This document shows, piece by piece, positions 41,671 through 51,299 of a DNA stretch of 64,000 nucleotides (its first letter is position 1; each line of letters starts with the position of its first letter). Source of the stretch: JBLXBZ01 sp048265185 (lineage in GTDB: Bacteria; Pseudomonadota; Alphaproteobacteria; Rhizobiales; Stappiaceae); the NCBI GenBank assembly GCA_048265185.1, contig JBLXBZ010000008.1:70492-134491 (forward strand), read 5' to 3'. The notes beneath the pieces are model-generated. The model was given only the letters and a program-made list of their open reading frames with translations. It was not told the DNA's origin and did not search any database. Made by a program: the position numbers and the translations under genes.

Positions 41671-42886
41671 CGTTGATCTCCACATAGGCCTTGGTCAGAT
41701 CGCACGTCCAGACCGTCGCTTTCCCCGCGCCTAATCCCAAATCCACCTTGATCGGAATATCGGTCGCTTTCATGATCGCCGAGGTTTCAACTTCAGAGTA
41801 ATCCGGATCGCGTTCTCCATTGACGGCCACGCGAACATCGCCAAACCAGATGGACAGCAAGTCCCTATCGGCCGGTTCTCCGGCCTTGCCCACCGCCATC
41901 ACCACACGGCCCCAGTTGGCGTCTTCCCCGGCCACCGCCGTTTTCACCAAAGGCGAATTGGCGATCGACAAGGCCACCCGTTTGGCGGAGGCGTCGCTTT
42001 CGGCGCCTTTGACGGTGACTTCGACGAATTTGCGCGCGCCTTCCCCGTCCTTGACGATCCAATGGGCAAGCTCGCGCATCAAATCCGCCAAAGCGACTTT
42101 GAAAGCGGCGAGTTGTGGGTCCGCCGGGTCGTTCACGCGCGCAGCGTCCGCTTTGCCGGTGGCGAACAGAAGCACCGTGTCGGAGGTGGAGGTGTCGCTG
42201 TCCACGGTGATCGAATTGAATGAACCGCCTACCGCTTCGCTTAACAGCGCCTGCAGCGCAGGCGCGGCGATAGGCGCGTCGGTGAATAGAAACGACAGCA
42301 TCGTCGCCATATCCGGCGCAATCATCCCTGCGCCTTTGGCGATTCCATTCAAGGTGACTTTCGTTCCGCCAAAGTCGACGGTTCTGGTCGCAATCTTGGG
42401 AAATGTGTCGGTGGTCATGATCGCCTTGGCCGCCTCCAGCCAATGCCCCGTATCAAGACGATCGCGCAAACCACCGATCACGCCTTCGAATTTCTCCGCC
42501 GGGAGCGGTTCGCCAATCACGCCGGTGGAGGCGAGAAACACCTGCGATTCCTGAACGCCCAAAGCCTCAGCGGCGATGCGCGCGGACAATTCGACAGCGT
42601 TGCGACCTTTCACGCCTGTGAACGCATTGGCGTTGCCGGAATTGACAAGCAAAACGCGCGCGCCGCCGCCGGAAAGATTTTTCCGGCACCAGTCCACAGG
42701 CGCGGACGGGCATTTGGAGCGGGTGAAGACGCCTGCAACTTCGGTTCCCGCGTCCAGAGCCGCCAGCAGAACGTCCGTGCGTCCTTTATATTTGACGCCC
42801 GCCTCGGCCGTGGCGAATCGAACGCCGGCGATGTCGGGAACGTCAGGGTAAGAGGCGGGGGCGAGGGGAGAAACGTCGGTGCTCAT
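41654..42886 (-). CDS. argJ: Glutamate N-acetyltransferase / amino-acid acetyltransferase
   Basis: The 410-residue protein has the ArgJ hallmarks: NSGNANAFTG, the self-cleavage region GIAKGAGMIAPDMATMLSFL, where the Thr before MLSF in ATML becomes the nucleophile of the beta chain, and GEDANWGRVVMAVGK. The C-terminal end is LTKAYVEINGDYRS. It transfers acetyl from N-acetylornithine to glutamate in arginine synthesis; the bifunctional form also uses acetyl-CoA. The start at 42886 has TTTGGAGC before it and gives the family N-terminus; a longer frame to 42991 exists. Confidence 0.95.
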   Translation of the reverse strand: MSTDVSPLAPASYPDVPDIAGVRFATAEAGVKYKGRTDVLLAALDAGTEVAGVFTRSKCPSAPVDWCRKNLSGGGARVLLVNSGNANAFTGVKGRNAVELSARIAAEALGVQESQVFLASTGVIGEPLPAEKFEGVIGGLRDRLDTGHWLEAAKAIMTTDTFPKIATRTVDFGGTKVTLNGIAKGAGMIAPDMATMLSFLFTDAPIAAPALQALLSEAVGGSFNSITVDSDTSTSDTVLLFATGKADAARVNDPADPQLAAFKVALADLMRELAHWIVKDGEGARKFVEVTVKGAESDASAKRVALSIANSPLVKTAVAGEDANWGRVVMAVGKAGEPADRDLLSIWFGDVRVAVNGERDPDYSEVETSAIMKATDIPIKVDLGLGAGKATVWTCDLTKAYVEINGDYRS

Positions 42887-43071
42887 GTGAAAGCTCCAAA
42901 AGAAAGGCCAATCAAAGGGCGAGTTGTTGAACGAGCCAAGGCATGTCTTGCGCTTAAATCGCATGCGCCATGCCTTAACTCTACGTCTCAAGGCCGGGAG
43001 ATTATAAGAACGGATTCCTCTATGGACGGCGAAACACGCCTGATCGCCCTAAAATCGCAAGGTCTCAAAAC

Positions 43072-43103
43072 AGCGACGCCGCCAGCACGCTGACGGCGTC
43101 GCT
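43072..43103 (-). terminator. Terminator after the peptidyl-prolyl isomerase gene
   Basis: AGCGACGCCG (43072-43081) and CGGCGTCGCT (43094-43103) form a perfect 10-bp stem. On the minus strand it is followed by GTTTTGAG, a short U run. It lies about 50 bp after the isomerase stop. Confidence 0.65.
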
Positions 43104-43153
43104 TTCCATGCATTTCACCACCGGCGCCATCTGGCAAGGCGGTTATTGAAGCG

Positions 43154-44041
43154 TTAGTTACTTTTTTCCTCGCTCTCGGCTTTTTCATCGTCCTGCGAGG
43201 ATGCATCCGACGAATCAGCGGCGGGAATAATTTCGATCTTGGTTTTGGCCTTCAGGTCCGCCATCACTTTTTCAAAGCGCGCGCGCGCTAGTTCCTGGCG
43301 TAATTGATCCGCCACTTCGCTAAATGCGGGCGCGGGCTGATTGCGCTTGTCTTCCACCTTGATCACGTGCCAACCGAACTGGGTCTCCACCGGCTCCTTG
43401 GTGTAATCGCCCGTTTCCATGGCGAAAACCGCGTCGTCGAATGGCTTCACCATGCGGCCTTTGGTGAAGTATCCCAGATCTCCGCCCGCCGGACCTGAAG
43501 GACCGGTTGACTTTTCCTTGGCTAGTTCGGCGAAATCCGCGCCGCTATCCAGCTCCTTGATGACCGCTTCCGCCTCTTCCTTGGTTTTCAGCAAGATGTG
43601 ACGGGCCTGAACTTCAATTTCGCCTTCAAAATCGGCGAACTGCTTATCATAGGCCGCTTTGACGTCGGCTTCCGTGATCTTGTCTTCAACTTCCTTGACG
43701 AAATAAGCGTTGCGCAGAGCGCGCATGGTCAAAAAGCTGACTTGCCTCTTGAAGTCTGGATCATCGGCGATGCCTTCAGCCGTGGCGGCTTCCGCCATGA
43801 CTTTCATGTCCACCACCACGTCCGTGAGAACTTTTTTCCACTGCGCTGGTGGAACCCGCTGCAATTGGCCGGAAAAATCCTGCGCTGCAAAGGCGATATC
43901 CGCCTCGGTGACAACTCCGTCGCCAACTTTCGCCACGACTTCGGCGCCCTCATCCGCGCTCGCCGAAGACAAGAGCAATCCCGTGAGAACCGCGCAAACG
44001 CTAAGAGGGCGGAGCACTGCGGCTGTGGTTTTTACGAACAT
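43154..44041 (-). CDS. Periplasmic peptidyl-prolyl cis-trans isomerase (parvulin, SurA/PpiC-like)
   Basis: The 295-residue protein has a signal peptide (AVLRPLSVCAVLTGLLLSSA, cleavage near ASA-DEGAE). A helical SurA-like N-terminal chaperone segment follows, then a parvulin domain with ARHILLKTKEEAEAVIKELD, GDLGYFTKGRMVKPFDDAVF and TQFGWHVIKVEDKR. The acidic C-terminal tail is low complexity. It folds outer-membrane proteins in the periplasm. It is divergent from secA and upstream of argJ, which is a conserved grouping. Confidence 0.92.
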   Translation of the reverse strand: MFVKTTAAVLRPLSVCAVLTGLLLSSASADEGAEVVAKVGDGVVTEADIAFAAQDFSGQLQRVPPAQWKKVLTDVVVDMKVMAEAATAEGIADDPDFKRQVSFLTMRALRNAYFVKEVEDKITEADVKAAYDKQFADFEGEIEVQARHILLKTKEEAEAVIKELDSGADFAELAKEKSTGPSGPAGGDLGYFTKGRMVKPFDDAVFAMETGDYTKEPVETQFGWHVIKVEDKRNQPAPAFSEVADQLRQELARARFEKVMADLKAKTKIEIIPAADSSDASSQDDEKAESEEKSN

Positions 44042-44629
44042 GAAGTGTCCTTCGTTTTGAAAAGATGCGTTTGAATTCTAAAAAACATGACGTCTCGTAA
44101 AATCATGCCGTTCATCTTCATTTACAGTTTCCCCCCCTAATAGTTCAATTCATTATGGAGAGGTCATGACATATTTGGAACCTGGAGCAAATGAGATCAA
44201 ATAATGAATCTGATTTCTCCTCCAGCCGTCTCATACTTATTTTGATCCTAAATATCGATCAAAAGTAAGGCGACGAGCTTCAGCGAGCTTTCCCGCAATT
44301 TTATGGCGCCTTTCGTGATTGTTAGTTTTGCGGGAAATAAAATTAAATACAATTTTAAATTGAATTATCTTGATTTTTCAACGCTTAGCTTGCGGTGTGG
44401 ATTTTTTATTGCGTTGTTCCAAGCTTCACCAAAGTTGACAACCTCAATACCCACTCTTATCTCTCGAACGTCCCACCTCATGGTGGGGGGGCTCATTTGC
44501 GCGGGCCATACTCCAAGGCTCATGAACTAATCATCATGACCTGCGACACGCTCCGCGGCTATTAAGATTTCACGGCTTGTGTCAGAAGCGCAATGCGGCA
44601 CGGCCACGACTTGAGAAAAGGACTGCCAC
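44042..44629. other. Divergent control region between ppi and secA
   Basis: This 588-bp AT-rich region holds the promoters of both genes. CCCACC-tcat-GGTGGG (44472-44487) is a hairpin 140 bp before secA. A 75-codon frame at 44303-44530 is AT-rich and hydrophobic but has no ribosome site; it was not accepted as a gene. No clear sigma-70 pair could be singled out. Confidence 0.4.
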
Positions 44630-47422
44630 ATGGCTGGCCTCGGCGCCATCGTCCGAAAGATTTTCGGCTCTCCCAATGATCGAAAGATCAAATCTATGCG
44701 CGGCAGGGTCGTCGCGATCAATGCTCTTGAAGATGATCTCAGAGCCCTTTCCGACGACGACTTGCGGGCGCGCACAGACGAATTTCGGCGACAATTGTCC
44801 AACGGCGCGAAATTGGAAGATCTCGTCGAGCCCGCTTTTGCAACGGTTCGAGAGGCTTCGCGGCGCGTCTTGGGTCAGCGCCATTATGACGTTCAGCTGA
44901 TAGGTGGTTTGGCGTTGCACTCCGGTGAAATCGCCGAGATGCGAACCGGAGAGGGCAAGACCCTTGTCGCAACGGCGCCCGTTTACCTAAACGCATTGGC
45001 GGGTAAAGGCGTTCATGTCGTCACGGTGAACGACTATCTCGCCAAGCGTGATTCGGAGTGGATGGGGCAGGTCTATCGCTTTCTTGGGTTAAGCACCGGA
45101 GTTATCGTTCATGGCGTCTCCGACGAGGAGCGCCGCGCCGCTTACGCCGCCGACGTGACGTATGGCACGAACAACGAGTTCGGCTTCGACTATCTGCGCG
45201 ACAACATGAAGCATGATCGCGAATCAATGGTCCAACGCGGCCATAATTTCGCGATTGTCGATGAGGTTGATTCGATTCTCATCGATGAAGCCCGCACGCC
45301 GTTGATCATCTCCGGTCCGCTGGAGGATCGCTCGGAGTTTTACAACACCGTAGACGCCTTCGTACCGCTGCTGACCGACGAGGATTTCGAGCTCGACGAA
45401 AAATCCCGCTCGGCCAATTTTACGGAGGCGGGCAATGAGAAACTTGAGACGATCTTGAAAGACGCGGGTTTGCTTAAAGGCGAATCACTTTACGATGTCG
45501 AAAACGTATCGGTCGTTCATCATCTGCAGCAGGCGCTGAAAGCGCATAAGTTGTTCCAGCGCGACAAGGATTACATTGTCCGCAACAATGAAGTGGTGAT
45601 TATTGACGAATTCACCGGCCGAATGATGCCGGGGCGCCGTTTTTCCGAAGGTCTGCATCAGGCGCTGGAGGCCAAGGAAAAGGCGCAAATCCAGCCTGAA
45701 AACCAGACCCTTGCGTCCATCACTTTCCAGAACTACTTCCGAATGTATGACAAGCTCGCCGGCATGACCGGAACGGCGTCCACCGAAGCGGAAGAGTTTC
45801 TTGATATCTACAATCTAGAAGTAATTGAAATTCCGACGAACAAGGCTGTCAAACGTATTGATGACGACGACGAAGTTTATCGGACGGTTGAAGAGAAGTT
45901 CAAAGCAATCGTCGATTTGATCGACGATTGCAGGTCGCGCGGGCAGCCGATTCTTGTGGGCACCACGTCAATTGAGAAATCTGAAATGCTGGCGGAGCTG
46001 CTCAAGAAGCACGGCTTTGCACAGGTGGACGTCACCGCCGCCAACGCCTTTGCGCCTCTTTATGAGAGCGGCTTGACGGATAAGACGCCCAGCAAGATTT
46101 TTGCGGTTCTCAACGCTCGCTACCATGAGCAAGAAGCATTCATCATTTCCCAAGCAGGCATCCCGGGCGCCGTGACCATCGCCACGAATATGGCGGGCCG
46201 CGGCACCGACATTCAGCTCGGCGGCAATGTTGAAATGCGCATTGAGCATGAACTTGGCGACATGCCCGAAGGGCCGGAGCGCGACGAAAAAATTGCTCAG
46301 ATCAAGGCTGAGATCGAAACCTTGAAGCAAAAGGCGCTTGATGCCGGCGGCCTTTGCGTGGTTGGAACGGAGCGCCACGAAAGCCGGCGAATCGATAACC
46401 AGCTGCGTGGGCGTTCGGGCCGTCAGGGCGATCCCGGCCATTCAAAGTTTTACCTCTCGCTTCAAGATGACTTGATGCGAATTTTCGGTTCCGACCGCAT
46501 GGACGGGATGCTCCAGAAGCTGGGTCTGAAGGAAGGCGAAGCGATTATCCATCCCTGGATCAATCGCGCGCTCGCGAAGGCTCAGCAAAAGGTGGAAGCG
46601 CGTAACTTCGACATCCGTAAGAATTTGCTGAAATTCGACGACGTGATGAATGACCAGCGGAAGGTGGTCTTTGAGCAGCGCATCGACTTGATGGACGGCG
46701 AGGCCATTGCGGAAACTGTCGCGGATATGCGCCATGACGTCATTGAAGACCTCGTGGCGCGCCACATCCCCGAGCGGGCTTATCCTGAACAATGGGACAC
46801 CGATGGCCTTCAGCTTGAAGTGAATAATCTTCTCGGGCTGGATCTCCCCATAAGCGATTGGGCCAAGGAAGAAGGCATCGCCGACGAGGAAGTCAAAGAA
46901 CGGCTGATGCGGCTGGTTGACGAGACCATGGCGCGCAAGGTGGCGCAATATGGACCGGACATCATGCGTCAGGTCGAAAAAGCCGTCCTCTTGCAAACTC
47001 TTGATCGGCTATGGCGCGAACATCTGGCCAATCTGGATCATTTGCGCTCCGTCGTCGGTTTCCGAGGCTACGCCCAGCGTGATCCGCTTCAGGAATATAA
47101 GACCGAGGCTTTCACGCTGTTTGAGGCCATGCTCGCTAATTTGCGCGAAACAACAACGTCTCAGTTGATGCGCATTGAATTGGTTCAACAGACGCCTCCT
47201 CCAAGTTTGGACGACGCTAATTTGCCGGAAATGCACGCTCATCACATTGATCCCCTCACAGGCGAAGATGAGTTTGCGCAAGCGGATGCGGAGCAACGGC
47301 AGATCGCTTCGCTTGAGCGTGATCCGAATGATCCGCAAACATGGGGAAAGGTTGGGCGCAATGAAGCGTGCCCATGCGGTTCCGGCAAAAAATACAAGCA
47401 TTGCCACGGCGCGCTGGCCTGA
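44630..47422 (+). CDS. secA: Preprotein translocase ATPase subunit SecA
   Basis: The 930-residue protein shows all SecA parts: Walker A (MRTGEGKTLVATAPVYLNAL), the DEVDSILIDEARTPLIISG Walker B region, TGTASTEAEEF, the NBD2 motif TNMAGRGTDIQLGGNVE, RGRSGRQGDPG, and the C-terminal zinc site CPCGSGKKYKHCHG, which binds SecB and ribosomes. It drives proteins through SecYEG by ATP hydrolysis. The length is normal. AAAAGGAC lies before the ATG. Confidence 0.97.
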   Translation: MAGLGAIVRKIFGSPNDRKIKSMRGRVVAINALEDDLRALSDDDLRARTDEFRRQLSNGAKLEDLVEPAFATVREASRRVLGQRHYDVQLIGGLALHSGEIAEMRTGEGKTLVATAPVYLNALAGKGVHVVTVNDYLAKRDSEWMGQVYRFLGLSTGVIVHGVSDEERRAAYAADVTYGTNNEFGFDYLRDNMKHDRESMVQRGHNFAIVDEVDSILIDEARTPLIISGPLEDRSEFYNTVDAFVPLLTDEDFELDEKSRSANFTEAGNEKLETILKDAGLLKGESLYDVENVSVVHHLQQALKAHKLFQRDKDYIVRNNEVVIIDEFTGRMMPGRRFSEGLHQALEAKEKAQIQPENQTLASITFQNYFRMYDKLAGMTGTASTEAEEFLDIYNLEVIEIPTNKAVKRIDDDDEVYRTVEEKFKAIVDLIDDCRSRGQPILVGTTSIEKSEMLAELLKKHGFAQVDVTAANAFAPLYESGLTDKTPSKIFAVLNARYHEQEAFIISQAGIPGAVTIATNMAGRGTDIQLGGNVEMRIEHELGDMPEGPERDEKIAQIKAEIETLKQKALDAGGLCVVGTERHESRRIDNQLRGRSGRQGDPGHSKFYLSLQDDLMRIFGSDRMDGMLQKLGLKEGEAIIHPWINRALAKAQQKVEARNFDIRKNLLKFDDVMNDQRKVVFEQRIDLMDGEAIAETVADMRHDVIEDLVARHIPERAYPEQWDTDGLQLEVNNLLGLDLPISDWAKEEGIADEEVKERLMRLVDETMARKVAQYGPDIMRQVEKAVLLQTLDRLWREHLANLDHLRSVVGFRGYAQRDPLQEYKTEAFTLFEAMLANLRETTTSQLMRIELVQQTPPPSLDDANLPEMHAHHIDPLTGEDEFAQADAEQRQIASLERDPNDPQTWGKVGRNEACPCGSGKKYKHCHGALA

Positions 47423-47521
47423 CGCTGGCTGCATCAAACAGGTCCGAAAACCGGAGAGCGTAAGCTCGGACAAACAGGACGACAGCCGCGGAGTCGCTTG
47501 AAGAGCGTAAGCGAATGAAGG

Positions 47522-47548
47522 GAGACGGCGATTACGGGTCGCCGCCTC
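47522..47548 (+). terminator. Hairpin after secA
   Basis: GAGACGGCGA (47522-47531) pairs with TCGCCGCCTC (47539-47548), with one internal A-C mismatch, 100 bp past the secA stop. The tail TCTTGCC is only weakly U-rich, so termination here may depend on Rho. Confidence 0.4.
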
Positions 47549-47702
47549 TCTTGCCCTCAAAAACGCCTTGAGTTCAATGTATGAGAGCGCTCGCTCAATC
47601 AAACGTCAAATTCATGTAAGGGCTGAATTTATTTCCCGGATTCCGCTCCAGTGAGTTAAGTTCCATTTGGCGCGAACGCCCTAATAGAGCTAATATCCGG
47701 TC

Positions 47703-48887
47703 ATGAGCACAAACTCGAAACTCAATGATATTCAGGACTGGTTGACCGATGAAGCTCTTGGCTCTCCGGATATTCCGAAGATTTTCGAAGAACTGTGCGG
47801 GAAGCTGATATATGCGGGCATTCCGCTCAATAAAGCTTTTCTGACATGGACCACTTTGCACCCTTTGATCGAAGCGGAATCCGTTTCTTGGTCTCTTGGG
47901 GCGAGCGCGGCTGTCGAACAATATTTTCACGAAAAGGACGAACAGGTCGGAGAATTAAAGGTTTCCGTCAGTAAATTGCTGCAAAGCGGAGCCGCTCCTG
48001 AACTCCATGAAAACCTGGCCAGCCCGTCGTTGGACGACTTTCTGGAAGACGATGGAGAGGAGATCACGGATGATCTCATTTTCGCCAATCCATTCGAAAT
48101 GCCGTCAACGCCGGAGTTGCGCTCAAGCACTGGAATCATGATCAACTGGGCGACCTGCGCGCCAGATGGCTTTTCTGAAGAACACGCGCAGATGATAAAG
48201 GCCGCTCAAAAAAAATTCGCCCTTTGTTGCCGCGTGCATATTCAAAATCGCATCGGATTGACCATCGCCGAGACCTACCTTGGGCGATGGGCGGCGGCGC
48301 GCATGTTGGCCGGCCAAATACGCCATGGAGACGGCGAAACCATTGAAGCTGTTATCTTTTACTGCGACTTACGCGGCTCGACGCCTATGGCCAATCAACT
48401 GGGCCTTGAAAAGTACCTCAAGCAATTGAACCTCTACTTCAAATCATGCGCGGGGGCGGTGATTGATAATGGCGGCGAGATTCTGGACTTCATCGGCGAT
48501 GCGGTGTTGGCGATTTTTCCCATGGAGAGCGGGGGGATGGAGCAAGCGGCGGAACAAGCCGTCGCATCAGCCATCCAGGCGCACGCCAAATTGAAACACG
48601 CCAGCGTTGGCCTGCCTTTGGAATTGAGATGCGGCGTCGCTCTTTCGGTGGGCAAGGTGATGTTTGGCAACATCGGCGTTCCCTCGCGGCTCGCTTTCTC
48701 GGTCATCGGACAAACGGTTCACGCCGCAGCCCGGATGGAGAGTTTAACGAAAACTCTGGGAAGTATTCTCGTCACCGAAGATATCGCCCGTAATGTGTCG
48801 CAAGAGACGCGGTTTGCAGGAACTCACGAGCTGATTGGCTTCGAAGAACCGGTGAACCTTTATACGATAAAAGCCGGCACGCGCTAA
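47703..48887 (+). CDS. Class III adenylate/guanylate cyclase
   Basis: The 394-residue protein has a C-terminal class III cyclase domain: VIFYCD222LRGSTPMAN and GGEILDFIGD266AVLAIF, giving the two metal-binding Asp residues, followed by LPLELRCGVALSVGKVMFGN. The N-terminal 200 residues are an unrecognised sensory region with an acidic linker around residues 108-126. No transmembrane segment is seen, so it is cytosolic. cAMP is the likely product, but ATP or GTP choice is not certain from motifs. Confidence 0.88.
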   Translation: MSTNSKLNDIQDWLTDEALGSPDIPKIFEELCGKLIYAGIPLNKAFLTWTTLHPLIEAESVSWSLGASAAVEQYFHEKDEQVGELKVSVSKLLQSGAAPELHENLASPSLDDFLEDDGEEITDDLIFANPFEMPSTPELRSSTGIMINWATCAPDGFSEEHAQMIKAAQKKFALCCRVHIQNRIGLTIAETYLGRWAAARMLAGQIRHGDGETIEAVIFYCDLRGSTPMANQLGLEKYLKQLNLYFKSCAGAVIDNGGEILDFIGDAVLAIFPMESGGMEQAAEQAVASAIQAHAKLKHASVGLPLELRCGVALSVGKVMFGNIGVPSRLAFSVIGQTVHAAARMESLTKTLGSILVTEDIARNVSQETRFAGTHELIGFEEPVNLYTIKAGTR

Positions 48888-48951
48888 CCAGCGTTGAATT
48901 TTACCCTGAGCGCAATGCTGTTGGTTGTGTTTTAAGATCCATTAGCGCCAA

Positions 48952-49704
48952 TCATGGACGTTTAAAAAGCATCATGTAATTTACGTCCATGTCGGTTGAG
49001 CGATTCCAGCTGTCCTTAAGTGGATTGAAAGTGACGCCGAGGCGGTCAACTTCGAACAGGCCGGCCTCCGTCGTCGGCCCTTCAATTTCGCTCGGCGTGA
49101 CGAACTTCTCGTAGGAATGAGTGCCTTTGGGCAGCCAGCGCAACACGTATTCCGCGCCGACGATAGCCAGAGCATAGGCCTTGAGAGTGCGGTTGAGGGT
49201 GGCCACGAACATTAAGCCGCCGGGGCGAACCATTTGTGAACAGGCGCTGAGAAACAGAGGAACGTCGGCGACATGCTCCACCACTTCCATATTGAGCACC
49301 ACGTCAAAGGTCTCTCCAGCTTCGCTAAGGGCTTCCGCCGTGGTCTCGCGGTAGTCGATCTCAAGTCCGGATTGGGCGGCGTGCAGGCGGGCGACCTCCA
49401 TGTTGGTTGTGGAGGGGTCGGCGCCGACGACATTTGCGCCTAGGCGCGCCATGGGTTCGCTGAGCAAGCCGCCGCCGCAACCAATGTCAAGGAAGCGAAG
49501 GCCCTTGAACGCCCCGGCCGAGTTTGGGTCACGGCCGAAATGTTGACAAACCTGTTGCTTGACGTAGCTCAGACGCACAGGGTTGAACTTGTGTAATGGC
49601 TTGAATTTTCCACGAGGGTCCCACCATTCGGCGGCGATCGCCGAGAAGTGGGCGACTTCTTTTTCGTCGACCGTTCCGGATGCGGAATTTGCTTCGTCAT
49701 GCAT
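48952..49704 (-). CDS. ubiG: Bifunctional ubiquinone 2-polyprenylphenol/6-hydroxyphenol methyltransferase
   Basis: The 250-residue protein matches UbiG: EVAHFSAIAAEWWDPRGKFKPLHKFNP..RL, then SAM-binding FLDIGCGGGLLSEPMARLGA, VVLNMEVVEHVADV and the C-terminal DMDVNYMMLFKRP. It performs both O-methylations in ubiquinone synthesis at the membrane surface. A long frame extends to 50028, but family alignment and GAGGGTGA before 49704 fix the start. It is divergent from lysC, the usual alphaproteobacterial pairing. Confidence 0.95.
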   Translation of the reverse strand: MHDEANSASGTVDEKEVAHFSAIAAEWWDPRGKFKPLHKFNPVRLSYVKQQVCQHFGRDPNSAGAFKGLRFLDIGCGGGLLSEPMARLGANVVGADPSTTNMEVARLHAAQSGLEIDYRETTAEALSEAGETFDVVLNMEVVEHVADVPLFLSACSQMVRPGGLMFVATLNRTLKAYALAIVGAEYVLRWLPKGTHSYEKFVTPSEIEGPTTEAGLFEVDRLGVTFNPLKDSWNRSTDMDVNYMMLFKRP

Positions 49705-49966
49705 GGCTTCACCCTCGCGCCTGTGGTTCCTGAATTGGATATAGCAATGGCCGCCAATATGGAAACAGCAATTTTTGATCCGTTCACCTGAGCGCCCGCT
49801 CTCCTGTGCGCTGATTTCATGTTGTGGTTGCGGTGAAGGAAATGTGACTGTATGCATAGCTGCAATTCGAGCGGAGCTAACGCACCGCAATGACAGCTTA
49901 AAAAGCGGATCACGGGGCTTGAGCCCTTTCTGAAACGCTTTGAGCGCAGCGAGCACAACGAGCAAA

Positions 49967-51217
49967 ATGGCCCGTCTGGTTCTTAAATTCGGCGGTACGT
50001 CCGTCGCGGATATTGAGCGAATTCGCAATGTCGCCCGTCACGTGAAACGTGAAGTGGACGCAGGTCACGAAGTCGCGGTCGTCGTTTCGGCAATGTCGGG
50101 ACAGACAAATACGCTTGTGGGCTATTGCCGGGAGGCGGCGCCTATGCACGACGCGCGTGAATATGACGCGGTCGTGGCGTCGGGGGAGCAGGTGACGTCC
50201 GGGTTGTTGGCGATTGTCCTGCAGGAAATGGGCGTGAACGCGCGTTCCTGGCAGGGGTGGCAAATCCCCATTCGCACTGACGGCAACCACGGCGCCGCGC
50301 GAATCGCCGAAATCGACGGCTCAAGGTTGATCGAGCGCCTTCAACAAGGGCAGGTGGCGGTGATCGCCGGGTTTCAGGGGTTGTCGCCCGATAATCGCAT
50401 TTCGACGCTGGGGCGAGGTGGTTCAGACACCAGCGCGGTGGCGATCGCCGCGGCGGCCAACGCGGATCGATGTGATATCTACACGGATGTGGATGGCGTT
50501 TATACGACCGATCCGCGTATCGTGCCGAAGGCGCGGCGCTTGAACCGAATCGCTTTTGAAGAAATGTTGGAAATGGCGTCTTTGGGAGCGAAGGTGCTTC
50601 AGGTTCGTTCCGTCGAAATGGCCATGGTGCACGGCGTTCGCACCTTTGTGCGTTCCAGTTTCGACGACCCGAACGCGCCTCAAATTGGTGTTGGCGGGTT
50701 GCCGCCGGGAACGCTTATCTGCGACGAGGATGAGATAGTGGAACAACAGATCGTTACCGGCATCGCCTTCGCCAAGGACGAAGCCCAGATTTCCTTGCGC
50801 AATGTGGCCGATCAGCCCGGCGTCGCCGGTTCAGTATTCGGGCCGCTGGCGGACGCGAATATCAACGTCGATATGATCGTGCAAAATATTTCGCCTGATG
50901 GAAAAACCACCGACATCACGTTCACCGTTCCGGAAATTGATTATGATCGGGCTGTGCACGTAATTGAGGCGCAACGCTCGGAAATTGGCTATGAATTGAT
51001 CGAAGGCGCGAAAGACGTCGTAAAAATATCGGTCATCGGCATCGGGATGCGTTCTCACGCCGGTATCGCCGCCCAGTGTTTCCGTGGACTTGCGGCTAAG
51101 GGGATCAACATTCGCGCGATCACGACGTCGGAAATCAAGATTTCGGTGCTCATTGATTCAGCATACACGGAACTTGCGGTCAGGACTCTGCATTCGCTAT
51201 ACGATCTTGACGGATAA
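49967..51217 (+). CDS. lysC: Aspartate kinase
   Basis: The 416-residue protein begins MARLVLKFGGTSVADIERIR, with the kinase motif KFGGTSV, STLGRGGSDTSAVAIAAA and YTDVDGVYTTDPRIVP, then two ACT domains (NVADQPGVAGSVFGPLADAN and SVIGIGMRSHAGIAAQ). It phosphorylates aspartate, the first step to lysine, threonine and methionine, and the ACT pair implies feedback control. The start at 49967 is chosen over 49940 by alignment. Confidence 0.96.
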   Translation: MARLVLKFGGTSVADIERIRNVARHVKREVDAGHEVAVVVSAMSGQTNTLVGYCREAAPMHDAREYDAVVASGEQVTSGLLAIVLQEMGVNARSWQGWQIPIRTDGNHGAARIAEIDGSRLIERLQQGQVAVIAGFQGLSPDNRISTLGRGGSDTSAVAIAAAANADRCDIYTDVDGVYTTDPRIVPKARRLNRIAFEEMLEMASLGAKVLQVRSVEMAMVHGVRTFVRSSFDDPNAPQIGVGGLPPGTLICDEDEIVEQQIVTGIAFAKDEAQISLRNVADQPGVAGSVFGPLADANINVDMIVQNISPDGKTTDITFTVPEIDYDRAVHVIEAQRSEIGYELIEGAKDVVKISVIGIGMRSHAGIAAQCFRGLAAKGINIRAITTSEIKISVLIDSAYTELAVRTLHSLYDLDG

Positions 51218-51299
51218 AAACAGGCGAGGCGGTTGATAGCCTGAGGAAGGGTTCTTCGATCAAGATCTCGCCGATTGACCGGAAGGGAACAGGCGGGTG

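Noticed and set aside
44303..44530. 75-codon frame upstream of secA as a SecM-like arrest peptide
   Set aside because: There is no ribosome site, no signal peptide followed by a recognisable arrest motif, and composition follows the AT-rich leader.
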